Of a stretch of 64,000 nucleotides of DNA, positions 32,858-41,452 are shown in pieces. The notes under the pieces are model-generated. The model saw nothing but the letters and a program-made list of their open reading frames with translations, searched no databases and was not told where the DNA came from. The stretch is from Phytophthora sp. 'mugwort' (lineage: Eukaryota > Oomycota > Peronosporomycetes > Peronosporales > Peronosporaceae). Where the stretch lies: positions 992,001 to 1,056,000 of the forward strand of contig JAUCEF010000006.1 of assembly GCA_033558025.1 (NCBI GenBank), read 5' to 3'. Both the position numbers and the translations under genes were made by a program. Position 1 is the stretch's first letter. Every line of letters starts with the position of its first letter.

Positions 32858-33882
32858 CCCTCCAGTACTTCATCACCCGGCAACAGTGGCGGATCGCATC
32901 GCCAATTCGCACAAAATTCACAATTGGCGACAGTATTGCACCTCCATGACCTCTCGTAGCCCATTTGTTGGAGCGACATGGACAAGAGAACTAGGTTTTA
33001 AAAACTGGTAGGAGATCTTTTCAAATACAACCGTACATTTTTATTCAATCGATTAGATGTAGATTTTCATTGTGTTTTTGTGTTTGCTGTGAAAACTGTC
33101 AGGTCAAAGCGTTAGTATAATTGAAGCGTCACTAAGAGCGCTGGTGTGCTCATCAAGTGTGGTAACAGTGGACGAGTACTCTGCAGTGCTGCTACTCAGG
33201 ATGTAGAGATTTTCTTGGGTGTTAATGTTGTAACCTTCCGAGCTGGTGGTTGTCATCACGTCAATGGAGGCCGTGGTTGTCGAAATTGCGTCACTGCGCA
33301 CGTTAGAACTTTGTTCAAGGCGCGATTTGCTGTTCATATGCGATGGCGATCCGTTGGTCTCCAATGCAGCAGCCTCATTACGGACTCGAGCAAGGATGCG
33401 TTTTCTCTGCAGCGTCACATACTCAACGGCATCTACATCCTCTGAGTTTGGTTTCATGTTGAATATGTTCAGGTCCACTTGCTCTCGGGGTACACGGTTT
33501 CGAGCTTCTCTGTTGATTGCCATGCGATCTGCTGCTTGGACTTGCCGCGCGAGCAAAACTGGTTCCTCCCCAACAGCTTCGTGCGTTTTTGTCACGTAGG
33601 GCGTCGGTCTGTAGTCGCTTTAGTCTGCCCGAAAATCGCAGACTCAGCTGTGTGACAGGTAGTAGTGGCAGACCCTATAGTCGACTTCTGTTTAGATAGA
33701 GGACGCGGCTTTGTTCGTGTTTGCCTCGCCACCTTTTGTGCGCGCTACGCGCCCCACTTAGGAGAAAGCTTGAGAATATACCAGTACTGCAGAAAACGAA
33801 ACTTGCCGTTAATATCCGTGAACTCGTACAATCTGAGTGCTTGATGCTCAATATCTGTGGGGATGCATCCACTTCGATTTAG
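32858..33882. other. Segment between the two Gypsy halves
   Basis: About 1 kb that separates LTR copy A from the broken end of element B. It contains one open frame on the minus strand (33104-33595) and otherwise no recognised feature. The segment GGCGCGTAGCGCGCAC (read on the minus strand, near 33750) resembles GC-rich parts of other oomycete repeats, but I could not place it. Confidence 0.4.
33104..33595 (-). CDS. Hypothetical protein, 163 aa, between Gypsy fragments
   Basis: Unrecognised. It starts with ATG at 33595 and runs without a stop for 163 codons. The first half is charged and helical (for example VEYVTLQRKRILARVRNEAA, residues about 58-77) and the second half is Ser/Thr rich. No signal peptide, membrane segment or zinc motif is visible. 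It sits inside a transposon cluster and on the same strand as Gypsy element B, so it may be part of a mobile element (a gag-like or accessory frame) or a captured exon. The opposite strand is also open for 117 codons, which weakens the case for either. Confidence 0.3.
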   Translation of the reverse strand: MTKTHEAVGEEPVLLARQVQAADRMAINREARNRVPREQVDLNIFNMKPNSEDVDAVEYVTLQRKRILARVRNEAAALETNGSPSHMNSKSRLEQSSNVRSDAISTTTASIDVMTTTSSEGYNINTQENLYILSSSTAEYSSTVTTLDEHTSALSDASIILTL

Positions 33883-35117
33883 AAGGATCGGCGCCTGAAG
33901 GCGACTTTCCTTAATGGCTTCAAACGCCGCTTGATGTCCGGTGTCCCAACACCAGTCCACATCCTTCTTAAGGAGATTTGACAGTGGCCTTGCCACAAAA
34001 TGGCCTTGACCTTAGCGGCATCCGCTCGAAACCTCACTTTCCAATGAAGCATCGCAGAAAGGGGATTCCTTCAGCGCCTAAGACACACTTGTCAATGTCG
34101 GCATACAACTTGTGTGTGCGCATGCACTCGAGCACCGCTCGCAGGTGCTCAATGTGGTTCTCCACATCAGTCTTTCCTTGCTCCGCACGACTGTGAACGA
34201 ATACACCGTTGAAGTATGTATGAGCATACCCCTGTGGGGCCTGAACAGTTGCGTCACAAGACGATTGAACGTCGCAGGCGCATTTGACAGCCCTTGGGGC
34301 ACTACTAGCCACTCTCAGAACATACCGCTCGGAGTGATGACCGCCGTAAGCAGAATACGCTTGCTCGCATGGGCAATTGATAATATCCATCGACCAAGTC
34401 GAGGGCACTGTACACCGTACACCCCGTCATGTTGTTCTGGAGAACGTCATTCCTAAGCATAGGCGTCTACGCCGGAATGGTGGCCGCGTTGAGCTTGTTA
34501 AAAGCATGAACGATTCGCCACTTGCCATTAGGGTTTCTGACACAGAACGTAGGCGTTGAGTGTGGAGACTTGCTCTCGCGCACCATATCCGCCTCGTGCT
34601 TAGCACGGAAAAACGCGTCAATGACGTCACACTGTTGCCGTGGCAAAGGTCATTGCCTTGTCACGCAGTTTTTGGTTCCAGGAACCAGGTCAACGTACAC
34701 CTCGATCAGGAGGTACCCTCGTGGGAGATTCGTTCGAGACCACGTCTGGATACTCCTTCACCAAAGGGTAGTACCGATCCGAGGGGTCCTTGAGGATCAG
34801 GGATCCTGCCCGCACATTCATCGCCTTCTTAGTGTTCTCAAGGACTGCTTTATCCAAAAAGCGGCGACGAGTTTAACTCCTCCTCAGGTCGTAGAATGAC
34901 CAACTCGGCTAATTCGCCAGCCTTCAAGGCGTCGCCGAACTCGGCAATGGACATCTCGTCCAGCTCCAACAGAGCGTCCGTAGTGGGCATAGTCTCTAGA
35001 CTGATGTCGCCATCGACTTCCCCTGTCACTCGTTGATGGGTGTAAATATAGCTGCTCGCTATCACCAGGAGTCTCTTCACTCGCCATGCTAGAAGCATCA
35101 GCCGCCGTGAGTCTCAT
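33883..35117 (-). mobile_element. Ty3/Gypsy element B, 5' half of pol (protease-RT linker and reverse transcriptase)
   Basis: Minus strand. After the LTR a short linker reads TTDALLELDEMSIAEFGDAL and ELVILRPEEELNSS (35030-34860). Reverse transcriptase follows: DPSDRYYPLVKEYPDVVSN, TRQWPLPRQQCDVIDAFF, VRNPNGKWRIVHAFNKLNAA, DLVDGYYQ-like remains, MPQGLSNAPATFNRLVTQLF (about 34302-34243), the active-site region YFNGVFVHSRA (about 34220-34185), HIEHLRAVLECMRTHKLYAD, then MARPLSNLLKKDVDWCWDT and AAFEAIKES, breaking off after APIL at about 33883. The active site has lost the Asp-Asp pair expected in Y/F-x-D-D. Gag and protease are missing between LTR and pol. Confidence 0.7.
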
Positions 35118-35129
35118 GGCTGACGGATA

Positions 35130-35495
35130 ACGTATGACTCCCCGAGTCTTAGCTGCGGTTATCCTAACCCCTATGGTCTCCGCAGAGGCTTAGTTCCCTC
35201 TAGTTATACCACTAGAGACTCAAAGAGTCAGTATTCCTAAACCGAGGACGATACTCTCTTTGATGCTAAAACTGAACTGTTATTTGTTTCCTTATCTGCG
35301 GCAAAGCAGCCTATGGTGTAAATGTATGACTCTAACTATCTACCATAATTAAACCTAGTCAAATACATATCGAGTGGCCCTGTGGCCACGTACTGAAATC
35401 CTGTCAATCCGTGGTACCAAGTACCAAGTACCAATTGCTGCAAGGTGACACGTACCATGGCTACACTTCGTGCCACCTTCGTGTAACCCCGTACA
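35130..35495 (-). repeat. Gypsy LTR, copy B (- orientation, inner end truncated)
   Basis: Reverse complement of 32420-32786 with only a few differences. The outer end (TGTACGGGG read on the minus strand) is at 35495. The inner end lacks about 70 bp present in copy A, and the deletion continues through gag. Confidence 0.68.
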
Positions 35496-35524
35496 CCGCC
35501 CGGCTGAGCTGATCTCAAAATAGA

Positions 35525-36100
35525 TAATCATGGCCTTTAAACTCTGGATCGATATGCTCGTCTTCCACAATCATATTGGAAAAGACGATGCTACTGTAGT
35601 GATCGCATTTTCGTTCCCCAACGGCACGGCGTATCCAAAATGCGAACAAATGCTTGTAGTACACCAAACATCTTTCGACGTCCTTCCGACATGCCTCTTG
35701 AAGCCAAGTATACAGCTTCTGTTTTTTGCCAATGAGGCACGAGAGCGGTTTGGCGAAAACCGGCCACTCTGGGTAAATGACATCAACCAGAAGGTAAGCA
35801 TGAAATGCCTGTTACCTGTGAAACAATTGACCCTGCTAGCTAGTGTGAATTTAAAATAAAAAACAGCCTGGGGCTTTAGCTTTACCTGAAACGGAAAACT
35901 CCGCACGTGGGGCATCTCCTTTTAAGATGTCATTGAAGAGTGAAGAATGGTTCGGGATGTTTATGCCGTTTAAGGATCGAGCCAAAGTTGCAATGCCACA
36001 CTCGAAGATTGTAGTCTGCGACGGCTTCAAGGACCATTGTCGTGACTAACACAGCTTCGGCTGCATCAGTCTCTGGAAGTAAGTCGTGCAATCAGTGATC
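35525..36100 (-). pseudogene. PIF/Harbinger-like (DDE_Tnp_4) transposase fragment, C-terminal part
   Basis: Minus-strand pieces: SLNGINIPNHSSLFNDILKG (about 36005-35945), then VDVIYPEWPVFAKPLSC (about 35790-35740), KQKLYTWLQEACRKDVERC (about 35720-35665), LQAFVRILDTPCR in a shifted frame, and finally SNMIVEDEHIDPEFK (about 35585-35540). This is the conserved DDE_Tnp_4 sequence from the second Asp region to the C-terminal NMIVEDE motif. Between 35895 and about 35805 the frame is interrupted by a GTAAAG...CACAG segment that could be an intron or an insertion. The fragment ends about 30 bp from the outer end of Gypsy LTR B, suggesting that the LTR element landed in it. Confidence 0.6.
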
Positions 36101-37454
36101 GGAAGCGGCGGCATCCATTGTTGACAATCCGGGATTACAAGCGACAGCTGTGGAAGATAGAGCTAACCGCTGGATGGGCGATGAAGTGCTTCGGCAACAT
36201 AGGATTCCAGCTGCTGTTGCCTGCCATATTTAAAATAAAAATAGCGCTGCCGGTGGGGTTGCTCTTAATAGGAATAAATAATCTTACAAGAGAGGAGTAC
36301 ATAAACCTCGTGAATGAATCTGAAACTGATTTGTTATTGAGGAAAACGGCAATTTATCGATCTACCCCGTAATTCTAGGCAAAAGTCAGAAATACGGGTT
36401 CACATCGGATTGATCAACTCAGCAGATCAGGACTACCAAGTACAGCGCAGATGACTAGTAAAAGTGACCTTGATCATCAGTGGCATTACCGGTATCACCC
36501 TCTTGTGCCAGCTTTAAATTAGTAATTAAATTTAGAGCTTGATATGAGCGACACGAACGTTATTATTAAGACGGCCGAGGTCGAGGGGGTCCTCCCGCTG
36601 TGAAGGCCCCACTGGGGGAGGAGCAGTAGGTGGAAACGGCCATGGAGGAGATCACGTAGTCGTTGAAGAAGACGCTGTGGTTGAGCCGGGGCCTGGACGA
36701 CCAGGCCTACAAGGCATGTTATTCTTAATTACTGTTTACCGATAATACAATCTGTGTATGTACATATAAGTCGGACCATAGACTTGGAACAATGGCTGTC
36801 CCGCCAAGCAATAGGAGTCTCTTCCGACAACGATATCCAGAGGATACCGAGCGTTTGCCGCGGAATGGAAGCACATTTGGAGAGTATTATCTCCCATGCA
36901 CTATCGGAATGACAAGGCTGTAGCTGTAGAGAGTCAACGGAGTTTTAGAGCCGCTACCGTCACACAACAGGCCAGCGCTCAAAGCTTTTGGGAAGACGGG
37001 AGTCAGGCAGCTTGAGGCCATAGCGAAACGCGAACGCCGACGAACAGAAGACCGGCCACGTTCAGTCACCGGATCACAAAGGCACAGCTATGTAGTCCTG
37101 GCTTCAACTATACCATAATTTTTGCAACAAACTAAGTAAATTGAGACATTCTGAATCTCTCTCTCTAGCTATACAACTGGAAATGCAAAAACGCAGTTCT
37201 TCTACTGCCATACGCCAAAAGAGAAATGAGCCCGTCGAGAATTTCTGCCACGTTTGGATAGGAAAAAGTCTCTGTTCCTTAGTTCTTGTCCCTTGCGGGG
37301 TCATTCTTCCAGATATCTATGGAACCGATCCCCGTTCCTTATACAACCTTTATGATGCGGCTAGTTTCTACTTAGCGTCACTCAGATCACACTGGCCTTG
37401 AAAAAAAATATTTAGGAAACTAAAGCAGGACTGATACAGCTACATTTTTACTAA
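36101..37454. other. Transposon-to-gene-island boundary, no recognised gene
   Basis: About 1.35 kb. A GC-rich patch at 36560-36715 has codon-like structure on the plus strand (KKTLWLSRGLDDQAYK after several stops) and may be a worn exon of an unidentified gene. The rest is AT-rich with short frames only. Confidence 0.35.
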
Positions 37455-37835
37455 CCTGCTTATTCTTCAATCTATCTGCATCGGACAAGCATCCAAGGCT
37501 TTTGTACACGTTCGTTTCTGCTGCGAAGTAGTGGAAGCGTCGTCGAAGCAAATGCGTGAAAAATTACGGCGGCGGTGGAATAGACCCCATGTTGTCTATA
37601 CATTCAAAAGTCTCGGAGCTCGAGAGGTCAAAGCGTGGAATCGTCGCCCAGAAGCTGGTGCTGCTGGGAGAGATTTAACGTTAACGGTTTTGGTTCGCGG
37701 CCAGGCGGATCTCAGCAAGGCCTTCTGATGAATAGAGGTTAATGAAATGATGCCTATATAGCGCATGATGACTCCGGTGGTGAAGCAGCACATACAGGCC
37801 AACAACCATATAAGTCTATTGCGTTCAACGCGCAA
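37455..37835 (-). pseudogene. Mannosyltransferase-family pseudogene with a large internal deletion
   Basis: Minus strand. The N-terminus (ATG at 37835) reads MRVERNRLIWLLACMCCFTT, closely similar to the transmembrane start of the apparently intact gene at 40016-41452 ([14 protein letters not shown]). Within 80 codons it jumps to the family's extreme C-terminus: FDLSSSETFECIDNMGS, then a stop, then [20 protein letters not shown] (about 37580-37490), matching [17 protein letters not shown] and [17 protein letters not shown] in the intact copy. About 320 residues including the catalytic region are gone. It is a deletion remnant of a tandem paralogue in the same orientation. Confidence 0.75.
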
Positions 37836-38238
37836 ATTGTTGTCGCCGACTCGCTAAACTCAAAAGTGAGAGCCGATAGCTAGAGATGGGACCAGTGACT
37901 AAGCATGATTACTACGGATCCGATATGTAGGCGCTACTTAGGAAAGCCTTCTGTTTCATATCTACCAACCAATCAGCATAGCTGAACGAATGCATACATG
38001 TACAGTACACGACGCTCACGCGTACCATAAACATCTCTAGCAGAGCTTTTCTTCCTGCTGTAATCGAGATTGCCACACAACTGTTCTGCCAACCACTACG
38101 ACTGCATTGTACGTTTGAAACTTACATCGAAAAATACAAAATAAAGGCATAATCCAGTAAAACCTAAAAAAAATCATTTTTCATGTAAACTCATCCTTTT
38201 CCATCACCCCGGTAAGCTTTCGACTGCGAATTCTCCGC
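37836..38238. other. AT-rich spacer
   Basis: About 400 bp upstream of the mannosyltransferase pseudogene and downstream of the first MYND gene. No gene seen. Confidence 0.35.
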
Positions 38239-38754
38239 TTATTCGTGAGCGATTTCTGCATGATCCGCCTTAATTTGCGCATCAAGCTCCGCAAATTGAT
38301 TAGACGAGAAGACCTCCTTGGCACGCTGGTACATAACGTTGTAGTAACGATTCAAGATGAGCTTTTCAGGCAACGGTCTGTCCCTGTTAGCAGCGAAGCA
38401 TGTATCATTCTCGCGCAAAATGTCCAAGAACAGTTCGTACTTCTTGGATGCCTTTAGTGACGAGTTTTGGTCTGGCAATTCATCCACGCCATATTTTTGG
38501 TAGACAGCAACACAGCGACTATCCAAAAGGAGCTTGTCCCCAGCCGAGATCATGCATGGCACGCCAGACCCTTGATCGTCAATAGACTCAACATATTTCG
38601 TCGCCTCTACAATCTTGTCACAGTCCGGCTTGTGTCGGCGCCACACGGCCTTCATACACTCCTGACTGCAGGTGAAGAACGCTTTGCAACGATTACAACG
38701 CTGCTGCGAAAGCTTGCCGCAGTTTTCGCAAAGGCTAATGGGATGATCAGGCAT
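38239..38754 (-). CDS. MYND zinc-finger protein (copy 1)
   Basis: 171 residues. A MYND finger occupies residues 9-45: CENCGKLSQQRCNRCKAFFT, CSQECMKAVWRRHKPDC, with the full C-C-C-C-C-C-H-C set that binds two zinc ions and typically mediates protein-protein contacts. The remaining 125 residues are helical with a GVPCMIS motif, VYQKYGVDELP and a C-terminal LNRYYNVMYQRAKEVF block, all shared with the neighbouring paralogue. There is no SET domain, so methyltransferase activity is not expected. The ATG at 38754 starts just before the finger. Single exon. Confidence 0.8.
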   Translation of the reverse strand: MPDHPISLCENCGKLSQQRCNRCKAFFTCSQECMKAVWRRHKPDCDKIVEATKYVESIDDQGSGVPCMISAGDKLLLDSRCVAVYQKYGVDELPDQNSSLKASKKYELFLDILRENDTCFAANRDRPLPEKLILNRYYNVMYQRAKEVFSSNQFAELDAQIKADHAEIAHE

Positions 38755-39285
38755 CCTTCGTCTGGTACTTTAAATCGGATAATGGGTGGTCTTAACCAAA
38801 AAAATATTGAAGTCAAAAATCGTAGCAACATAAATTCATACTTGTGTGCATGTAGTAAGTACCGTATACTCAAGCAGCAATGAAATTACTGATTAAAACA
38901 TCATTAAGAATCAAAATAATATGTACTTCAGTACTACTTGTATTGCATACGTAACTGTACCAATGAAAACAGTCTGGAAAACCGTCCGTTATTGTACACG
39001 TAGCAAAATTTATTGCTTTAGCTTTTCGCTCATCTTATTTATTACTACATGTACTGCAAGTAGTAAAATACTATAGCGCATAATACTATCAGGCGATGTG
39101 GCGCGACAGATTAATTCTTGTTCAATCACTTTCGCAGATTTCCGTTGTGTTCACGGGGAATCTTCGTCCCTATCGCTTGTGGTAACGACTAGACTCAACA
39201 ACCAAACTTCACAGTCAACCCAGTATCTTGGTCTTCCGCACACTTCTTCCGTTCATTTCGACCACGTCATGGGCCTATTGGTCGT
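38755..39285. other. Spacer between the two MYND genes
   Basis: About 530 bp of AT-rich sequence that should contain the promoter of copy 1 and the 3' region of copy 2. No gene recognised. Confidence 0.4.
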
Positions 39286-39822
39286 TCAAAACAAGCGGTT
39301 CGTTGCACCAACATTGTGCGTTCGCATCAGCGTATTCAGTCGAACGATCTCGTGCGGCGTGAATGTCTCCGCAGCGTGGAGGTAAGTGTTGTTGTAACGG
39401 CGGTTGAGGAACATTTGCTCGGCTAGAGGAAGGTCTTTGTTCTCGGGCGACGAGCTGTCGTGCTCCTTCAGAACGTCCAGGAAAAACGCCAGCTTCTTGG
39501 TCACATCCATTTTCGATTCGCGTCCTGGTGGTTTATCCACGCCATGCTTCTGATATACGTCCAAGGCTCGACGGTTGAGGCGACGCAAAGCCTCTGGGTC
39601 AATCATACAGGGAACACCAGACGTGGAATACTCGGCCTGTTCTAGCTGCTTCCGCGCTTCCACCACTTTGTTACAGTCGATTTGGTGTCTGCCCCATACA
39701 GCCACCATGCACGTTTGACTACAGACGGCGAAGGCCTTGCATCGACTGCAACGCTTGCGAGAAGGCTTGCCACAGTTCTTACACCGCCCGATGCTTACGG
39801 GTATGTCGCCTTTTGCTTCCAT
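39286..39822 (-). CDS. MYND zinc-finger protein (copy 2, tandem paralogue)
   Basis: About 178 residues from the ATG at 39822, chosen because it aligns with the start of copy 1; the frame is open to another ATG at 39900, which would add 26 residues without clear similarity. MYND finger: CKNCGKPSRKRCSRCKAFAV then CSQTCMVAVWGRHQIDC. The conserved downstream blocks are GVPCMID, DVYQKHGVDKPP, FFLDVLKEHD and LNRRYNNTYLHAAETF, parallel to copy 1 in order and spacing. The two genes lie head-to-tail about 530 bp apart, indicating tandem duplication. Single exon; function unknown beyond a likely protein-interaction role. Confidence 0.78.
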   Translation of the reverse strand: MEAKGDIPVSIGRCKNCGKPSRKRCSRCKAFAVCSQTCMVAVWGRHQIDCNKVVEARKQLEQAEYSTSGVPCMIDPEALRRLNRRALDVYQKHGVDKPPGRESKMDVTKKLAFFLDVLKEHDSSSPENKDLPLAEQMFLNRRYNNTYLHAAETFTPHEIVRLNTLMRTHNVGATNRLF

Positions 39823-40015
39823 GCCAGTTGTTATCGATCTTGCTCCTGCCGCCTCAGCTTCCAAATGCAGAATGAACTCGAGAGTTGATGGTTTTGGCAC
39901 AATATTCGAAGAGGTTTGAACATATGCATTGAATCACTCTAGGGCCGAAAGCGACACGACGGATTGAGACCCTCTCTCTAAGGGACTGGACGGGACGAGT
40001 GTATGTTTGCACACT

Positions 40016-41452
40016 CTACCTAGCAGTCCAATCTATCCGTTCCGGACAATCATCCAATGCCTCATATGCGTTTGTTTCTGCTGCGAAGTAGTGGAACCGG
40101 CGGCGGAGCAGACGACTGAAAAAGTAATGGGGAAGCGGAACAGATCCCAGATTGTCCATGCACTCGAACGACTTGGAACTTGCCAGGTCGAATGCGTCAT
40201 GATGGTACCGCGGCGTCAGGTGTGTCGGATTTAAGTTAAACATTCGCGAACGCTTGCCCTTGACGGTCTTCTCCACTCCGGACGGGAACGGCTCCAACAG
40301 CGCCTTGCCATTGACGTAAAGTAGCTCAGACGTTTCTGTTTCGTTCTCTGTAGGCAAGAAATGCGCCATGCTGCCACACATCGTGTTCGGGTGTGCAAGA
40401 TCGTTGTTCGGCACAGACTCCAGCAGACTCAGTCCCCACGGCGAGAAAAAATAGTCTTGATGTGCCAGCTCGTACGCGAGCCAGAACGCCTCCTTATCTC
40501 CCCAAGAAAACTGTAAATGGAAGCGCGTGTTAAAGATCAGTTCCTTTAAGATTTCCATCGCCTTGCCCGCTCTCGTCTTATCCACGAGCACCATGGACGA
40601 GTCCATCTCGTGTCCAGTAGCTCCTCTCCATGAAAACGTTTGCTTCAGCTGCTCGGACGGTTCCGGGCCCGTAAGTCCCAGCTTTTCATATGGGAACGAG
40701 TCGATCAGGTACTTAATATATGGCTTGCCATCGTCCGTCTTTTTGTTCAGGAACCTGTTCATCTTGGCGATGCGATCCCGGAAGAATGTCGTACCGGTGC
40801 GTTGGTACCCGGACATGAACCGCAGCACCGCCGGGTCTCTCAACATTACGGCGTCTCCATCCACGAGGATCACCTCTTTGAGCTTGCTATGGTACAACGC
40901 CAGCGGTTTAATCCAGTAGTTTTGAAAGGCTTCGGCCGTCTTCACATCGCCCAGAAAAAGGTTCTCGGGGCCTTTCTTGGACAGGATCTCCGTGCACACG
41001 TCGATGATCTCCACCCTCGAGTCATTGCGCGTGAGCAGCGCCCTGTTGTCGTCCGAGATCTCGTCGGGGAAGCAGTGATAAACCTGGATGATCTCCGTGT
41101 TCCCGAGGCAGCGCAGCTCCCGAATGAGCGACACACCCATGGCTACAATGCCGTTGTGCAGGCATAAGATGATACCGCGCGCGTAGATGTCTTCGGATGC
41201 GACGGAGAAGCCCTGGGACTCACGTTGCGGCTGCTCCTGCGCCTGGTGCAGACTCTGCGGGAGATGCCACGACGACGGCTTGACGCGCAGCCAGTTGGTC
41301 CTGACCTGCATGGCTTGCTGCTGGAAGGAGGCGAGCGAGAAGTTGCTTGCGTAGGACGAGAGAAGCCCCAGCGCGAAGCAGCACACGCAGGCCAGCAGCC
41401 ACATGAGCGTCTTGTGGTTGCCGTGACGAGACGACATTGTCGTCACTTGCAA
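40016..41452 (-). CDS. Golgi alpha-1,3-mannosyltransferase-like protein (Mannosyl_trans3 / MNN1 family)
   Basis: 478 residues, type II membrane protein: short basic cytosolic tail, a single anchor at residues about 16-34 ([20 protein letters not shown]), a stem region to about 90, then the catalytic domain. Family landmarks: [20 protein letters not shown] (93-112), [26 protein letters not shown] with the DGD metal/nucleotide-sugar motif at 198-200, [38 protein letters not shown] and a conserved C-terminus [19 protein letters not shown]. The family transfers mannose to glycoprotein glycans in the secretory pathway; the exact linkage in oomycetes is not known to me. An in-frame ATG five codons downstream is an alternative start. 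It appears intact, unlike the two related pseudogenes in this window. Confidence 0.82.
   Translation of the reverse strand: MQVTTMSSRHGNHKTLMWLLACVCCFALGLLSSYASNFSLASFQQQAMQVRTNWLRVKPSSWHLPQSLHQAQEQPQRESQGFSVASEDIYARGIILCLHNGIVAMGVSLIRELRCLGNTEIIQVYHCFPDEISDDNRALLTRNDSRVEIIDVCTEILSKKGPENLFLGDVKTAEAFQNYWIKPLALYHSKLKEVILVDGDAVMLRDPAVLRFMSGYQRTGTTFFRDRIAKMNRFLNKKTDDGKPYIKYLIDSFPYEKLGLTGPEPSEQLKQTFSWRGATGHEMDSSMVLVDKTRAGKAMEILKELIFNTRFHLQFSWGDKEAFWLAYELAHQDYFFSPWGLSLLESVPNNDLAHPNTMCGSMAHFLPTENETETSELLYVNGKALLEPFPSGVEKTVKGKRSRMFNLNPTHLTPRYHHDAFDLASSKSFECMDNLGSVPLPHYFFSRLLRRRFHYFAAETNAYEALDDCPERIDWTAR

Noticed and set aside
40640..41167. 175-codon plus-strand open frame
   Set aside because: Antisense to the intact mannosyltransferase gene and without motifs of its own.
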